From Hippea sp964442345 (GTDB lineage: Bacteria > Campylobacterota_A > Desulfurellia > Desulfurellales > Hippeaceae): a stretch of DNA of 29,507 nucleotides. Below, in pieces: positions 1-9,019 of this stretch; position 1 is the first letter of the stretch, and every line of letters starts with the position of its first letter. The notes below the pieces were generated by a model. It was not told the origin of the DNA and did not search any database. It saw only the letters and a program-made list of their open reading frames with translations. The stretch covers positions 1 through 29,507 of the forward strand of contig CAYTZD010000009.1 in NCBI GenBank assembly GCA_964442345.1, read 5' to 3'. The position numbers and the translations under genes were made by a program.

Positions 1-1511
1 ACTTCCCATTCAAGCACACGATAAGAGATAGCTTCTTTTATGTGGGATTGCCTTATGTTATCTGAAGCTTCCAAATCTGCAATCGTCCTTGCTATTTTCA
101 AAATCTTTGAATAACTCCTTAGGGACATACCAAATTTCTCCAAAGCAGTTTTTAACAATAGATGTGTCTTTTCGTCTATTTTGCAATGTTCTTTAAGCAT
201 CTTTTCGTTCATCTGTGAATTAAAATTTATACCTGTATCTTTAAACCTTCTCTTTTGAATCTCAACAGCCGCATTTACCATCTCTCTCATCCTGGATGAT
301 GAAAGATCAACTTCCTTCTCTGACAATTTATCGTAATCAATCTCAGGAACCTTAATCTGAATATCAATCCTATCAAGAATAGGGCCCGATATCTTGCTTC
401 TGTATTTTCTTATCTGCTGAATCGTGCAGGTGCATTCTCTTCTTTTTGAACCATAATATCCACACGGACATGGATTCATCGCAGCAACAAGCAAAAATCG
501 AGATGGGTATGTTATCTTTGCCTTTGCTCTTGAAATTGTAATAACACCATCTTCAAGTGGTTGCCTTAAAGATTCTATAACATTCCTTTTAAATTCAGGA
601 AATTCATCCAAAAACAAAACGCCATTGTGAGCAAGTGTTATCTCACCAGGCATAGCAGAAGCGCCACCACCAATCAAACTTACATCACTGGAGCCCGAAT
701 GTGGACTTCTAAATGGCCTTTTCGTTATTATGGGATTCTCATCGTTAAGCAAACCAGATACGCTGTATATCTTTGTAGTGGTCAGAATCTCATCTTCATT
801 CATCTCTGGCAGAACAGTTGGGATTCGCTTGGCTATCATACTCTTTCCCACGCCGGGAGATCCAATCATCAAAATATTGTGAAAACCCGCAGCAGCTATC
901 GTAATTGCCCGTTTAACTTTAAGCTGTCCTTTTACATCGGCAAAATCCAAATCGTAGTTATCTCTGTATTTTAAAAAATTTAAATCAACTTCAGTCTTGC
1001 TTTTCTCTATCTTACCAAGCAGAAAGCCCAACACTTCAGAGAAATGGTCAAAACCGTATGTTTCAGCGCCACTTAAAGCGGCTTCTTTTTCGTTTCTTTT
1101 GCTTACAATTAGTTTTAAACCCTTCTGTTTTGCTAAAACACCCATCGGAAAAACGCCTTTAATAGGCCTTAAAACACCATTTAAAGAAAGTTCGGCTGCA
1201 AACAGGAATCCTTCGGTTTTTATCTGTAGATTTTCAGAGACACTTGCAAGTCCCAACGCTATAGGCAAGTCCACCGCAGAACTATCCTTTTTTAAATCCG
1301 CAGGAGCCAGATTTATCGTTATCTTCTTCGGTGGCAAGTCTATACCGTTATTCTGCAAAACATGAATAACCCTATCCTTGCTCTCCTTTGCTGCACCGGT
1401 TGCAAGACCTATAATATTCAGCGAAGGCAGACCCTTAGCTGCATCTATCTCTATCGATATAGGTATGGCATCTATTCCGTTTATTATAGCGCTTTTTAAA
1501 CTTACAAACAT
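1..1511 (-). CDS. comM: ComM/YifB family AAA+ Mg-chelatase-like helicase, 3' end cut by window edge
   Basis: I translated this by hand from the ATG at 1511; the frame stays open to base 1 (503 codons, about the usual family length of 500), so only a few C-terminal residues are missing. The N-terminal Lon-protease-like fold typical of YifB is followed by Walker A (GSPGVGKS, residues 217-224), Walker B (FLDE, ending at E303) and a cysteine cluster (C348, C350, C360, C362 in an NPCPCG...CTC context). In Vibrio cholerae ComM is a hexameric helicase that promotes branch migration during natural transformation; the same role here is inferred from family. It is the last gene seen in the left-arm run and its ATG shares one base with the stop of the FN3 lipoprotein gene (TAATG). 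Competence genes are not otherwise visible, so a more general recombination role is possible. Confidence 0.93.
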   Translation of the reverse strand, partial: MFVSLKSAIINGIDAIPISIEIDAAKGLPSLNIIGLATGAAKESKDRVIHVLQNNGIDLPPKKITINLAPADLKKDSSAVDLPIALGLASVSENLQIKTEGFLFAAELSLNGVLRPIKGVFPMGVLAKQKGLKLIVSKRNEKEAALSGAETYGFDHFSEVLGFLLGKIEKSKTEVDLNFLKYRDNYDLDFADVKGQLKVKRAITIAAAGFHNILMIGSPGVGKSMIAKRIPTVLPEMNEDEILTTTKIYSVSGLLNDENPIITKRPFRSPHSGSSDVSLIGGGASAMPGEITLAHNGVLFLDEFPEFKRNVIESLRQPLEDGVITISRAKAKITYPSRFLLVAAMNPCPCGYYGSKRRECTCTIQQIRKYRSKISGPILDRIDIQIKVPEIDYDKLSEKEVDLSSSRMREMVNAAVEIQKRRFKDTGINFNSQMNEKMLKEHCKIDEKTHLLLKTALEKFGMSLRSYSKILKIARTIADLEASDNIRQSHIKEAISYRVLEWE

Positions 1512-2737
1512 TACTTAACTTCTATCTTAACTTCAGGCGAAGGTTTGCTTTCCTGACCATACTTATCAACGCTTTTTACATAGTAGTAATATGTCGTATT
1601 GGGCGAGACTGTATTGTCTGTATAGTAAGTATCAGTCGTCTCTGCTATTTTATGTGTAAAAATCATAAAATGCCTTCTAAATACTTCATACTTTACAGTA
1701 TCAGCTGAGCCTTTATCCCAATTCAAAACAACAGATTTTCCCACCTGCTTAACGGATATTCCCGTCGGTGGCAGTGGCAGTGGTTTTGTTATAAAACTAT
1801 GAATCTTTGACGGTTTACTTTCAAGGCCATCCTTATCAACGCTGGTTATGTAGTAGTAATACTTAGCGCCAGCTTCAAGATTAGAATCAAGAAACGACAA
1901 CTCCTTTGACGGCACTTCTCCAACCATAGAAAAGGCATCTAAATCGTCCGTTCTGCTTCTGTATATCCTATACTTTACAACATCAGCCGTTGGACTTGGC
2001 CACCAGAAGATTTTTAGTTTTCCAGCGCCAGCTATCGTAGCCGTTAGGTTTGAAGGTGGCAGTGGTTTAAACTTCGTCGTCGCTTTTGCTATCGCAAGCA
2101 GTTCACCTTCAACACCTTCATAATTCACACCCGCCACAGAATAGTAGTATGTCGTCCCATCCTTTAAGCCTTTATCAATATAAAGCGTATTAACATATCC
2201 ATTTACCCTTCCAATCTTTTTATAAGGTCCGTCCTTCTTTGTGCTTCTGTAGATATTATATGCCACGACTGTCTTATCCTTAGGTGGCTGCCATCTTATT
2301 GCAACCATTCGCGGCAAGCCACTTGTTGCTTGAATTTGGGTTGGTGATTTGGGTGGTGGTAGTGTTTTGGCAGAGACAATCTCAGATGCAGGGCCTATGC
2401 CTTTATCCGAATAGACAACAATTTTATAAAAATATGTCGTATTATCTTCAAGATGCTTTAAAAATCCACCATCATCAACATAGCTTGTCTTTAGTCTTCC
2501 TTCTAACTTTGCTATCCTTTCAAATGGGCCTGTCTCTGACGGTGCTCTGTAAATCATGTATCCTTTAACCCTTGAATCTGCAACTGGCTGCCAGCTTAAA
2601 CCAATACTTCTTATGCCACTTTTTGCCGTTATACCTTTAACGGCAGGCAAGTCCGTTATAACCGTAGGCTGCTTATTCAATGTTGCACAGCTTGCAAGCA
2701 ATAAAATTGAAACCATTAACAGAAACAATCTTTTCAT
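1511..2737 (-). CDS. FlpA-like lipoprotein with four fibronectin type III domains
   Basis: The 408-residue product begins with a short hydrophobic signal ending in a lipobox L14-A15-S16-C17, so it should be lipidated at C17 and held in the cell envelope, probably the outer membrane. The rest is four FN3-like repeats at roughly residues 32-125, 132-222, 228-317 and 324-407, each with the W...Y...YR strand pattern and a closing YYY-x(4)-D-K-x-G-x-E-S segment that is nearly identical in repeats 3 and 4. Length and layout resemble C. jejuni FlpA, a fibronectin-binding adhesin, and a pseudouridine synthase gene is likewise just upstream. The stretch WQPPKDKTV at 149-157 lies where FlpA has its reported fibronectin-binding peptide, but similarity is partial. 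A host-adhesion role should not be assumed; an envelope structural role is equally possible. The ATG overlaps the rluD stop (ATGA). Confidence 0.9.
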   Translation of the reverse strand: MKRLFLLMVSILLLASCATLNKQPTVITDLPAVKGITAKSGIRSIGLSWQPVADSRVKGYMIYRAPSETGPFERIAKLEGRLKTSYVDDGGFLKHLEDNTTYFYKIVVYSDKGIGPASEIVSAKTLPPPKSPTQIQATSGLPRMVAIRWQPPKDKTVVAYNIYRSTKKDGPYKKIGRVNGYVNTLYIDKGLKDGTTYYYSVAGVNYEGVEGELLAIAKATTKFKPLPPSNLTATIAGAGKLKIFWWPSPTADVVKYRIYRSRTDDLDAFSMVGEVPSKELSFLDSNLEAGAKYYYYITSVDKDGLESKPSKIHSFITKPLPLPPTGISVKQVGKSVVLNWDKGSADTVKYEVFRRHFMIFTHKIAETTDTYYTDNTVSPNTTYYYYVKSVDKYGQESKPSPEVKIEVK

Positions 2738-3648
2738 GTTTTACCCCCACTTATTACTTTTCTCATATCTTCAGGTAGCTTAGAATAAAAACTTACAACC
2801 CTATCATCGTAAGGATGCTTAAATCTCAGCATAAATGCATGTAAAGCCTGTCTATCTATCAGTTTACTTTTCTTACCATAAACAGTATCACCCAACAGTG
2901 GACAACCAATAGATTTCATATGCACCCTTATCTGATGAGTTCTACCTGTCTCTAATTTAAACATAACAACATCCATATTTTCAAGTTTTTTTAAAACCTT
3001 ATAATGCGTTATAGCCGCTTTGCCATCTTCAGATACACTAAATATCTTCCTATTTGTCCTGTGTCTTGCTATCGGTTTTTCTATTTTTCCTGAAGCAGCT
3101 TTTATGTTGCATGCCGTTATGCCGATATACCTTCTATCTATGGAATGAACGAAAAACTGATTGGCAAGATGAAAATGTGCCTTGTCGTTTTTTGCAAGGA
3201 CAATAATGCCGCTTGTATCCTTATCAATCCTATGAACCACACCAGGCCTTAAAGGTGCACCTATGTTGGATAGCTTTACATCTCTAAAAAGCAAAGCCGA
3301 AACAACACTAATTGCTTCTTCTGCGGCACCGGGATGCACAACAATACCGGCAGGCTTATCAACTACAACTATCCAATTATCTTCATAGATTATCCTTATC
3401 GGTGCATCCTTTGGGATTATTTTTAACTCTTTTGGTGGCGGAATTGTAATCCTTAAACAGTCGTCTTTTTTTAGCTTATAGCTTTTTGCTGGTATTCTAT
3501 CACATACCTTTATTAGTCCTTCTTTTATGTAGAGTTGAATCTGGTTTCGTGGTATATCAAGGATTTCTGAGATAACCTTATCTATCCTTTTGCCTACATA
3601 TATATCTTCAATTGAATGTATTTCAATATCACTGGATTGCATCTTCAT
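2734..3648 (-). CDS. rluD: RluD/RluC-family 23S rRNA (or tRNA) pseudouridine synthase
   Basis: The 304-residue protein has an N-terminal S4 RNA-binding domain (about residues 18-64) followed by the RluA-family catalytic domain with the hallmark HRIDKDTSG motif at 139-147, where D142 is the catalytic aspartate. It isomerises specific uridines in structured RNA; RluD acts on helix 69 of 23S rRNA, but the exact target cannot be read from sequence. The start is either the ATG at 3648 or the one two codons later (3642); neither has a strong Shine-Dalgarno, and the gene overlaps the end of the upstream PBP gene by 20 bases, which fits translational coupling. The symbol is a family-level assignment. 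Confidence 0.9.
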   Translation of the reverse strand: MKMQSSDIEIHSIEDIYVGKRIDKVISEILDIPRNQIQLYIKEGLIKVCDRIPAKSYKLKKDDCLRITIPPPKELKIIPKDAPIRIIYEDNWIVVVDKPAGIVVHPGAAEEAISVVSALLFRDVKLSNIGAPLRPGVVHRIDKDTSGIIVLAKNDKAHFHLANQFFVHSIDRRYIGITACNIKAASGKIEKPIARHRTNRKIFSVSEDGKAAITHYKVLKKLENMDVVMFKLETGRTHQIRVHMKSIGCPLLGDTVYGKKSKLIDRQALHAFMLRFKHPYDDRVVSFYSKLPEDMRKVISGGKT

Positions 3649-5584
3649 ACAACTGCTGAATTGTAGGCTGGTTGTTTTGTAGGTTTTCTGGATTTTCAGG
3701 CGGTTTTGAGAGCATCTGAATAATCTGTGGCGTTATACCCTTTGGTATTGGGAAGGTCTCAATAGGCCTATCATGTAAAGCAGAAGACATAAACTTTATC
3801 CAGATAGGTAGTGCTGCCCTTGCGCCTGTTGCGCCCCTGAATATCATTCTGTTGTCGTCATAGCCGACCCAAACACCACAAACCAAAGAAGGAGAATAGC
3901 CTATAAACCAGGCGTCTCTATAATTACTCGTTGTGCCTGTTTTACCTGCAAGCGGCCTTTTTATTACCCTTGCTGATCTGCCTGTTCCATACAAGATAAC
4001 ATTTTTTAGCATGCCCGTTAAGATGTAGCCATCGGTTGTATCAAACACCCGTTTGAGTTCTGGTTTTGCCTGATAAATCACATGTCCATACTTATCAACT
4101 ATCTTTGTTATAAATATTGGTTTAGGTAGAAGCCCATAGTTGTCAAAGGCGGCATAAGCCCTAACCATCTCGATAGGTTTAACACTTAAAGAACCAAGAG
4201 CTATTGATAGATTATACGGGATTTTCTCTTCTATGCCAAGCTGATGAGCCATTCTTATCACATTGCCTATTCCAACGGCATTTAGAAGGTTTATCGTTGC
4301 AACATTGACAGAATGCACAAGCGCATACATAAGTGTAACCGTTCCGTGAAATACCCTTTCATAATTCTGTGGCCGCCACTCTTTGCCGTTAAACCTGAAC
4401 ACAACAGGCCTATCTGCTATCGTATCGTCTGGCAGATAACCTTCAGTTAAAGCGGTTAAATAGATAATCGGCTTAAAAGAGCTACCTGGTTGTCTTCTTG
4501 CCTGAAGAGCTCTATTAAACTGACTTTTTGAATAGTCAAATCCACCGATGAGAGCTTTTATAAATCCTGTCTTTGGATCCATTGCAATAAGTGCAGCCTG
4601 CAAGCCATCGTATCTCTTCTTAAGCGACAATATACCACTTTTTACGGCTATAAATGCAAAACGCTGAAGTCTTGTATCAAGCGTCGTATAGACCTTTAAC
4701 CCACTTTTGTAAACTATCTCTTCGCCATATTTTTTTATAAGCCATGTCCTTACATAATCGGTAAAATAAGGAGCAATAATCAAACCAAACAGATTGGCAG
4801 ACGGCTTCTGCAAAACTATCTTCGAATTCATTGCCTTTTTGTATTGGGTCAAATTTATAAAGTGATTCTCATACATCCTTCTTAATACATAGATTGTTCT
4901 TTTTCTTGCCCTTTGCGGATGTTTGTAAGGATTGTAATAGCTTGGCGCTGCAACAAGGCCTGCAAGCAGTGCGCTTTGAGCTATTGTTAAATCCTTTGCG
5001 TGTGTGTTGAAGTAAGTTCTTGCTGCTGCTTCAACACCCCATGCGCCATCGCCGAAATAGACTGTATTTAAGTAAAGCTCTAATATCTTATCCTTTGATA
5101 GCTCCTTTTCTAATCTATATGCCAAGATTATCTCTTTTATCTTTCTTCTGATCGTCCTTGCAGGTGTCAGATAGATATTCTTAACAAGCTGCTGCGTTAT
5201 CGTGCTGCCACCTTGAATAATCTTACCCTGCGTTATATCGACAACCAATGCTCTTACTATGCCGACAATATCTATCGCTCCATGCTCGTAAAAGCGTGCA
5301 TCTTCAGCTGCCAAAATAGCATATCTCATCCAGGGCGATACTTGATTGAGTTTTACAGGGATTCTATTTTGCAAGCCAAATCTTGCTATCAGTTTTCCAT
5401 CGGCTGAGTAAACCTTCGTTGGTAATGGCAACATCTTAATAGAGACTATCTTATTAAAATCGCCACGAACACTAATATAAACACTTGCAAGATATACGCC
5501 TATGGCTATAAAGCCTATAACAACAACAGTTGAGATCGTGTATATGAAAAATTTTAATATGGCTTTTAAAATTCTTCTCATCAC
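3629..5584 (-). CDS. mrcA: Class A penicillin-binding protein (PBP1A type, transglycosylase/transpeptidase)
   Basis: This bifunctional peptidoglycan synthase is 651 residues long, with a single N-terminal membrane anchor (about 10-35). The GT51 glycosyltransferase domain shows EDARFYEHG with catalytic E94, then QGGSTITQQLVKN (124-136) and the ELYLNTVYFG region (169-178). The transpeptidase domain has the SxxK box S368-S-F-K371, SVN at 425-427 and KTG at 548-550, so all catalytic residues for polymerising and cross-linking glycan strands are present. It acts on the outer face of the inner membrane. No large inserted OB-like (ODD) domain of the E. coli PBP1A kind is obvious, and the length is at the short end for the family. 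Its ATG overlaps the stop of the TPR protein gene (ATGA), which suggests they are made together. Confidence 0.95.
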   Translation of the reverse strand: MMRRILKAILKFFIYTISTVVVIGFIAIGVYLASVYISVRGDFNKIVSIKMLPLPTKVYSADGKLIARFGLQNRIPVKLNQVSPWMRYAILAAEDARFYEHGAIDIVGIVRALVVDITQGKIIQGGSTITQQLVKNIYLTPARTIRRKIKEIILAYRLEKELSKDKILELYLNTVYFGDGAWGVEAAARTYFNTHAKDLTIAQSALLAGLVAAPSYYNPYKHPQRARKRTIYVLRRMYENHFINLTQYKKAMNSKIVLQKPSANLFGLIIAPYFTDYVRTWLIKKYGEEIVYKSGLKVYTTLDTRLQRFAFIAVKSGILSLKKRYDGLQAALIAMDPKTGFIKALIGGFDYSKSQFNRALQARRQPGSSFKPIIYLTALTEGYLPDDTIADRPVVFRFNGKEWRPQNYERVFHGTVTLMYALVHSVNVATINLLNAVGIGNVIRMAHQLGIEEKIPYNLSIALGSLSVKPIEMVRAYAAFDNYGLLPKPIFITKIVDKYGHVIYQAKPELKRVFDTTDGYILTGMLKNVILYGTGRSARVIKRPLAGKTGTTSNYRDAWFIGYSPSLVCGVWVGYDDNRMIFRGATGARAALPIWIKFMSSALHDRPIETFPIPKGITPQIIQMLSKPPENPENLQNNQPTIQQLYEDAIQ

Positions 5585-7815
5585 TTAAGCCTTATTTTGT
5601 AAGACAAAAATAGGTCTGTGTTAAGCCATGCCATCTTATCTTTTTTCTTTAAGATAATCTTCAAATAATACTGAATACCCGTTAAGCTACCCTTTTGAGC
5701 CTGTATAATAGCCTTTGCAACATAGGAATTAAAGAAATTTGCACCCTTTAGAATTGATTTTGTAAAGAAGTTGTCAGCTATCTCTGGATAGCCACTTAAA
5801 AGGTATGCAATGCCAAGCTTGTAGTAATCTTCAGCGGAATAAACCTTTATGTTATACATCGCTTCATAGGCTTTTTTGGGCTTGTTATCAAGCAGATATA
5901 TTGTCGCCATCGTCCTTCTTAAAAAATCGTTCCTATACTCTTTGTATAAATAGTTGCAGATAGTCTCCAAGCTTGTGGTATCCCAATATATATGCATGCT
6001 CTCTTCAAGCGGTTTTTGAATAGATAGATAGTCTGTGTCCTGATTTAGTGCCGCTCTAAACAAAAGAAACACCTTCTTATCGTAATCGTTTAAATCTTCT
6101 ATCCTTTTCATGTCGAAGTTTACCCTATCGATGATGTAATCAGCAAAAATGCTTAAATTTTTCAGCTTCTTTTGAGAATCCTCATCGAGCGATTTAACCC
6201 TTTGACCAAACGAGCTTAAATACTTCATCGCATCCATATGTTTACCTTTAATCTGTTCAACGGTGAACATACCAAGATAAGGCAACGGAAAAAGCGGATA
6301 TGTAGATATAAGTCGTTTGAAATACTCTTCTGCTGTGCCAACATCATGATTTTTTAAACTCATTATACCAACATTATACACAAGAATCGGATTTGACGGA
6401 ACCCTGCTTAAGGCAAGTTTGTAATACTGAAGGGATTTCTTGTAATCACCTTCTAAGAAAAACTTTGAAGCATACTGAGAAAGCAGGACGGCTTCTGAAA
6501 ATTTGGCAGCTTTCATAAACTCATCTGCAGCCTTCTGCGGCAGGCCAAGACTTTGATAGACTGCGCCAAGCTGAAGGTTTGGCGTTACCTTATTAGGCAA
6601 TATGCTAACAGGCTGAAGATACATATTCAGAATCTCTGCTGCCATAACAAAGTTAAGATTTTGTCTTATCGAATAGCTATCAACGGTAAGGGATGAACTG
6701 GCTTCTGGAATTATTTTGAAGTGTTCAAAACATGATTTGTAAAATTTATCATTTAGGCGTAAGAACTTCTCTGCTGCATCAAACTTATTATCCCTTAATA
6801 GCAAAAAGAAGGCAAGATAGTTCTTGCATGGTATTTTAGAGAAATCCATATAATACATCTTTGGAATTTTTTTGACTGCCTTGTTGTATTGACTATTTTG
6901 CGTCTCTATAAGCGATAGGTTGTAATATACACTTCCCATTGGATACAAGCTTATTGCCTTTTTTAAATACTTCAAAGCACCCTTGACATTGCCATCTTTA
7001 AGATAGTAATCGCCAGCTAAAGATAAAAGCAAGGGAGAATCAGGATATTCAGCTAAAAGCTTAAATACTTCATCTGTTTTGTTATCGACAACATAATCGT
7101 AATATGTCTGCATCAGTTGTATATCTTTAAAGTCCAATTTTCTTCTTTTTAGTTGGTTTATCATTCTTTGCGCATTTTTATAATCCTTCAAAGCCATATA
7201 AATTCTAAAGAGATTAACATAGCCGTTTATATAGTTTGGATTGTTATGTATGGCAAGCAGAAGGTAATCCCTTGTTTTATCAAATAGATACTCTTTTGCC
7301 TTTTTTACATCGCCCATTTTTAGGTAAATGTATCCTATCCCATAATAGGAGACATACAGATCAACCGTTGCCTGTTTAAGTTGCTGGATTGCTTCTTTGT
7401 ATTTACCCTTCTCTTGAAGTCTCATTGCATTGATAAAATGGACATCAACTATCGGATTGTAAGCCTTTGGAAGTTCAACCTTTTTCTTTTTTGGCTTCTT
7501 TTTTACTATCTCCTTTTTTGGTTGTGGTTTTGGTTTTGGTGGTGGACTTTTTTTATGAAAAATAAAAAAGGACAGGACAGCAACAACCAAAACGGCTATT
7601 GCTATCCCGCCTATTAGAAGTGTTTTTTTGCTTTTTTTGGGCTTTTCTTCTGATTCTGTCTCTTCTGATTCTATACCTTCTTGTAGCTGTTCACCTTCTT
7701 CTGCTTTAGTCTCTTCAGTCTCTGATTCTTCTGAAGTCTCAGGCTGTTCTTCTTCATCTTCTATTACTATAACTTCTTCATCATCGTGCTTTAGGTCTTT
7801 CTCTTCTTCTGCCAT
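5581..7815 (-). CDS. Membrane-anchored TPR-repeat protein with acidic N-terminus
   Basis: I do not recognise a named family. The 744-residue protein has a strongly acidic, probably cytoplasmic N-terminus (1-57, rich in E), a Lys patch, one transmembrane segment (about 65-86), a Pro/Lys-rich linker (91-116), then a long alpha-helical region made largely of tetratricopeptide-type helical pairs (for example the G-x-x-Y-x-x-A segments around 137-145 and the A-x-x-x-Y-L-K-K-A-I segment near 280-290). By charge distribution the TPR part should lie outside the inner membrane. The gene sits directly upstream of, and overlaps by 4 bases, the PBP1A-type synthase, so a role as a scaffold or activator of cell-wall synthesis is a reasonable inference, not a demonstrated one. 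It begins one base after the aminotransferase stop. Confidence 0.85.
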   Translation of the reverse strand: MAEEEKDLKHDDEEVIVIEDEEEQPETSEESETEETKAEEGEQLQEGIESEETESEEKPKKSKKTLLIGGIAIAVLVVAVLSFFIFHKKSPPPKPKPQPKKEIVKKKPKKKKVELPKAYNPIVDVHFINAMRLQEKGKYKEAIQQLKQATVDLYVSYYGIGYIYLKMGDVKKAKEYLFDKTRDYLLLAIHNNPNYINGYVNLFRIYMALKDYKNAQRMINQLKRRKLDFKDIQLMQTYYDYVVDNKTDEVFKLLAEYPDSPLLLSLAGDYYLKDGNVKGALKYLKKAISLYPMGSVYYNLSLIETQNSQYNKAVKKIPKMYYMDFSKIPCKNYLAFFLLLRDNKFDAAEKFLRLNDKFYKSCFEHFKIIPEASSSLTVDSYSIRQNLNFVMAAEILNMYLQPVSILPNKVTPNLQLGAVYQSLGLPQKAADEFMKAAKFSEAVLLSQYASKFFLEGDYKKSLQYYKLALSRVPSNPILVYNVGIMSLKNHDVGTAEEYFKRLISTYPLFPLPYLGMFTVEQIKGKHMDAMKYLSSFGQRVKSLDEDSQKKLKNLSIFADYIIDRVNFDMKRIEDLNDYDKKVFLLFRAALNQDTDYLSIQKPLEESMHIYWDTTSLETICNYLYKEYRNDFLRRTMATIYLLDNKPKKAYEAMYNIKVYSAEDYYKLGIAYLLSGYPEIADNFFTKSILKGANFFNSYVAKAIIQAQKGSLTGIQYYLKIILKKKDKMAWLNTDLFLSYKIRLK

Positions 7816-7816
7816 A

Positions 7817-9019
7817 TCACTTTATCTTGCTGGTAAACTCCTGCAATCTTTTAACGCCTTCCTTTATATCTTCAAGACTTGTAGCAAAAGACATTCTTAA
7901 AAACCTATCATCGCCAAATGCAATACCTGGAACAACAGCAACATGGTGATTCTCAAGCAGAAGTTCTGCAAAATCCATCGAACCATTTATCTTTCTGCCT
8001 TCGTATTCCTTGCCAAAGAAGGAAGAGATATTAGGGAATACATAGAATGCACCCTTTGGCTTGAAGCAGCTTATTCCTTCTATACTATTCAGCGCATCAA
8101 CAATGTAATCCCTTCTCTTTTCAAACTGAATTCTCATCTTCTCAACGCTGTATTGATCTCCCGTTAGTGCTTCTAAAGCCGCACATTGAGCAACAGAAGT
8201 AGGATTTGAAGTGCTTTGAGACTGCAATTTTATCATCGCGCCTATAACTTCTGCATCGCCGCAGGTGTATCCTATTCTCCAGCCTGTCATGGAATATGTT
8301 TTACTTACGCCGTTTACAACAAGCGTTCTGTTGTATGCATAATCGCTCAATGTTGCCATACTTACAGGCTTATATCCATCGAATACGATATCTTCATAAA
8401 TCTCATCAGACACAAGCCAGATGTCGTTCTTCTCGGCAAGTTCAACAATAAACTTTAAGTCGTCAACCGTGTATGTTGCGCCTGTCGGGTTTGTTGGGTT
8501 ATTTACCCAGATCATTTTTGTCTTGGGTGTTATAGCTTTCTCAAGCTGCTCTTTTGTTGGAACAAATCCATTTTCTTCTGTCGTGTTAACGATAACGGCT
8601 TTTCCACCAACATAATTTACTATTGCTTCGTATGTAACCCAATATGGTGCTATGATGACAACTTCGTCTCCTTCATCAAGCATTACTGCAGCTATGTTGA
8701 ATAGGGCATGCTTTGCTCCAACGGATATACACACATTCTCTCGTTTATATTCAAGTCCGTTTTTGTTCTTCTCCTTCTCTACAACGGCATCTCTTAACTC
8801 GTTTATACCGCCAGCTGCCGTGTATTTTGTAAACCCTTCTGCAATTGATTTAACGGCTGCCATCTTGATATTATCAGGTGTGTCAAAGTCTGGCTCACCT
8901 GCTGAAAAGTTGATAACATTCACACCTGCTGCTTTTAGCTCTTTTGCCTTTGCACTGATACCAATTGTCATGGAAGGCTGAATCAAGCCTATTCTTCTGT
9001 TGAGCTTTGGTCTGCTCAT
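7817..9019 (-). CDS. aspC: Class I pyridoxal-phosphate aspartate aminotransferase
   Basis: The 400-residue fold-type I aminotransferase has AGEPDFDTP at 40-48, NNPTNPTG at 173-180, SDEIY at 204-208 and the PLP-binding lysine K240 in the SKTYSMTGWRIGY segment, followed by the substrate-carboxylate arginine near the C-terminus (FLRMSFA). It transfers the amino group between aspartate and 2-oxoglutarate in the cytoplasm. The sequence type is the Ib subgroup, in which several members also act on prephenate, so a dual role in tyrosine/phenylalanine synthesis is possible. Its ATG overlaps the coaD stop by 4 bases. There is no clear functional link to its neighbours beyond co-transcription. Confidence 0.93.
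   Translation of the reverse strand: MSRPKLNRRIGLIQPSMTIGISAKAKELKAAGVNVINFSAGEPDFDTPDNIKMAAVKSIAEGFTKYTAAGGINELRDAVVEKEKNKNGLEYKRENVCISVGAKHALFNIAAVMLDEGDEVVIIAPYWVTYEAIVNYVGGKAVIVNTTEENGFVPTKEQLEKAITPKTKMIWVNNPTNPTGATYTVDDLKFIVELAEKNDIWLVSDEIYEDIVFDGYKPVSMATLSDYAYNRTLVVNGVSKTYSMTGWRIGYTCGDAEVIGAMIKLQSQSTSNPTSVAQCAALEALTGDQYSVEKMRIQFEKRRDYIVDALNSIEGISCFKPKGAFYVFPNISSFFGKEYEGRKINGSMDFAELLLENHHVAVVPGIAFGDDRFLRMSFATSLEDIKEGVKRLQEFTSKIK

Noticed and set aside
627..1365. Open frames on the plus strand across the comM gene
   Set aside because: They are antisense to a full-length, motif-bearing ComM reading frame and their translations resemble no protein family.
1540..2480. Repeated short DNA words in the FN3 lipoprotein gene as a possible tandem repeat or CRISPR-like array
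   Set aside because: They come from the conserved YYY/SVDK.G.ES codons of successive FN3 domains, are imperfect and lack regular spacers.
7628..7900. Serine-rich plus-strand open frame
   Set aside because: It is the reverse complement of the acidic Glu-rich start of the TPR protein; the low-complexity Ser pattern is a by-product.
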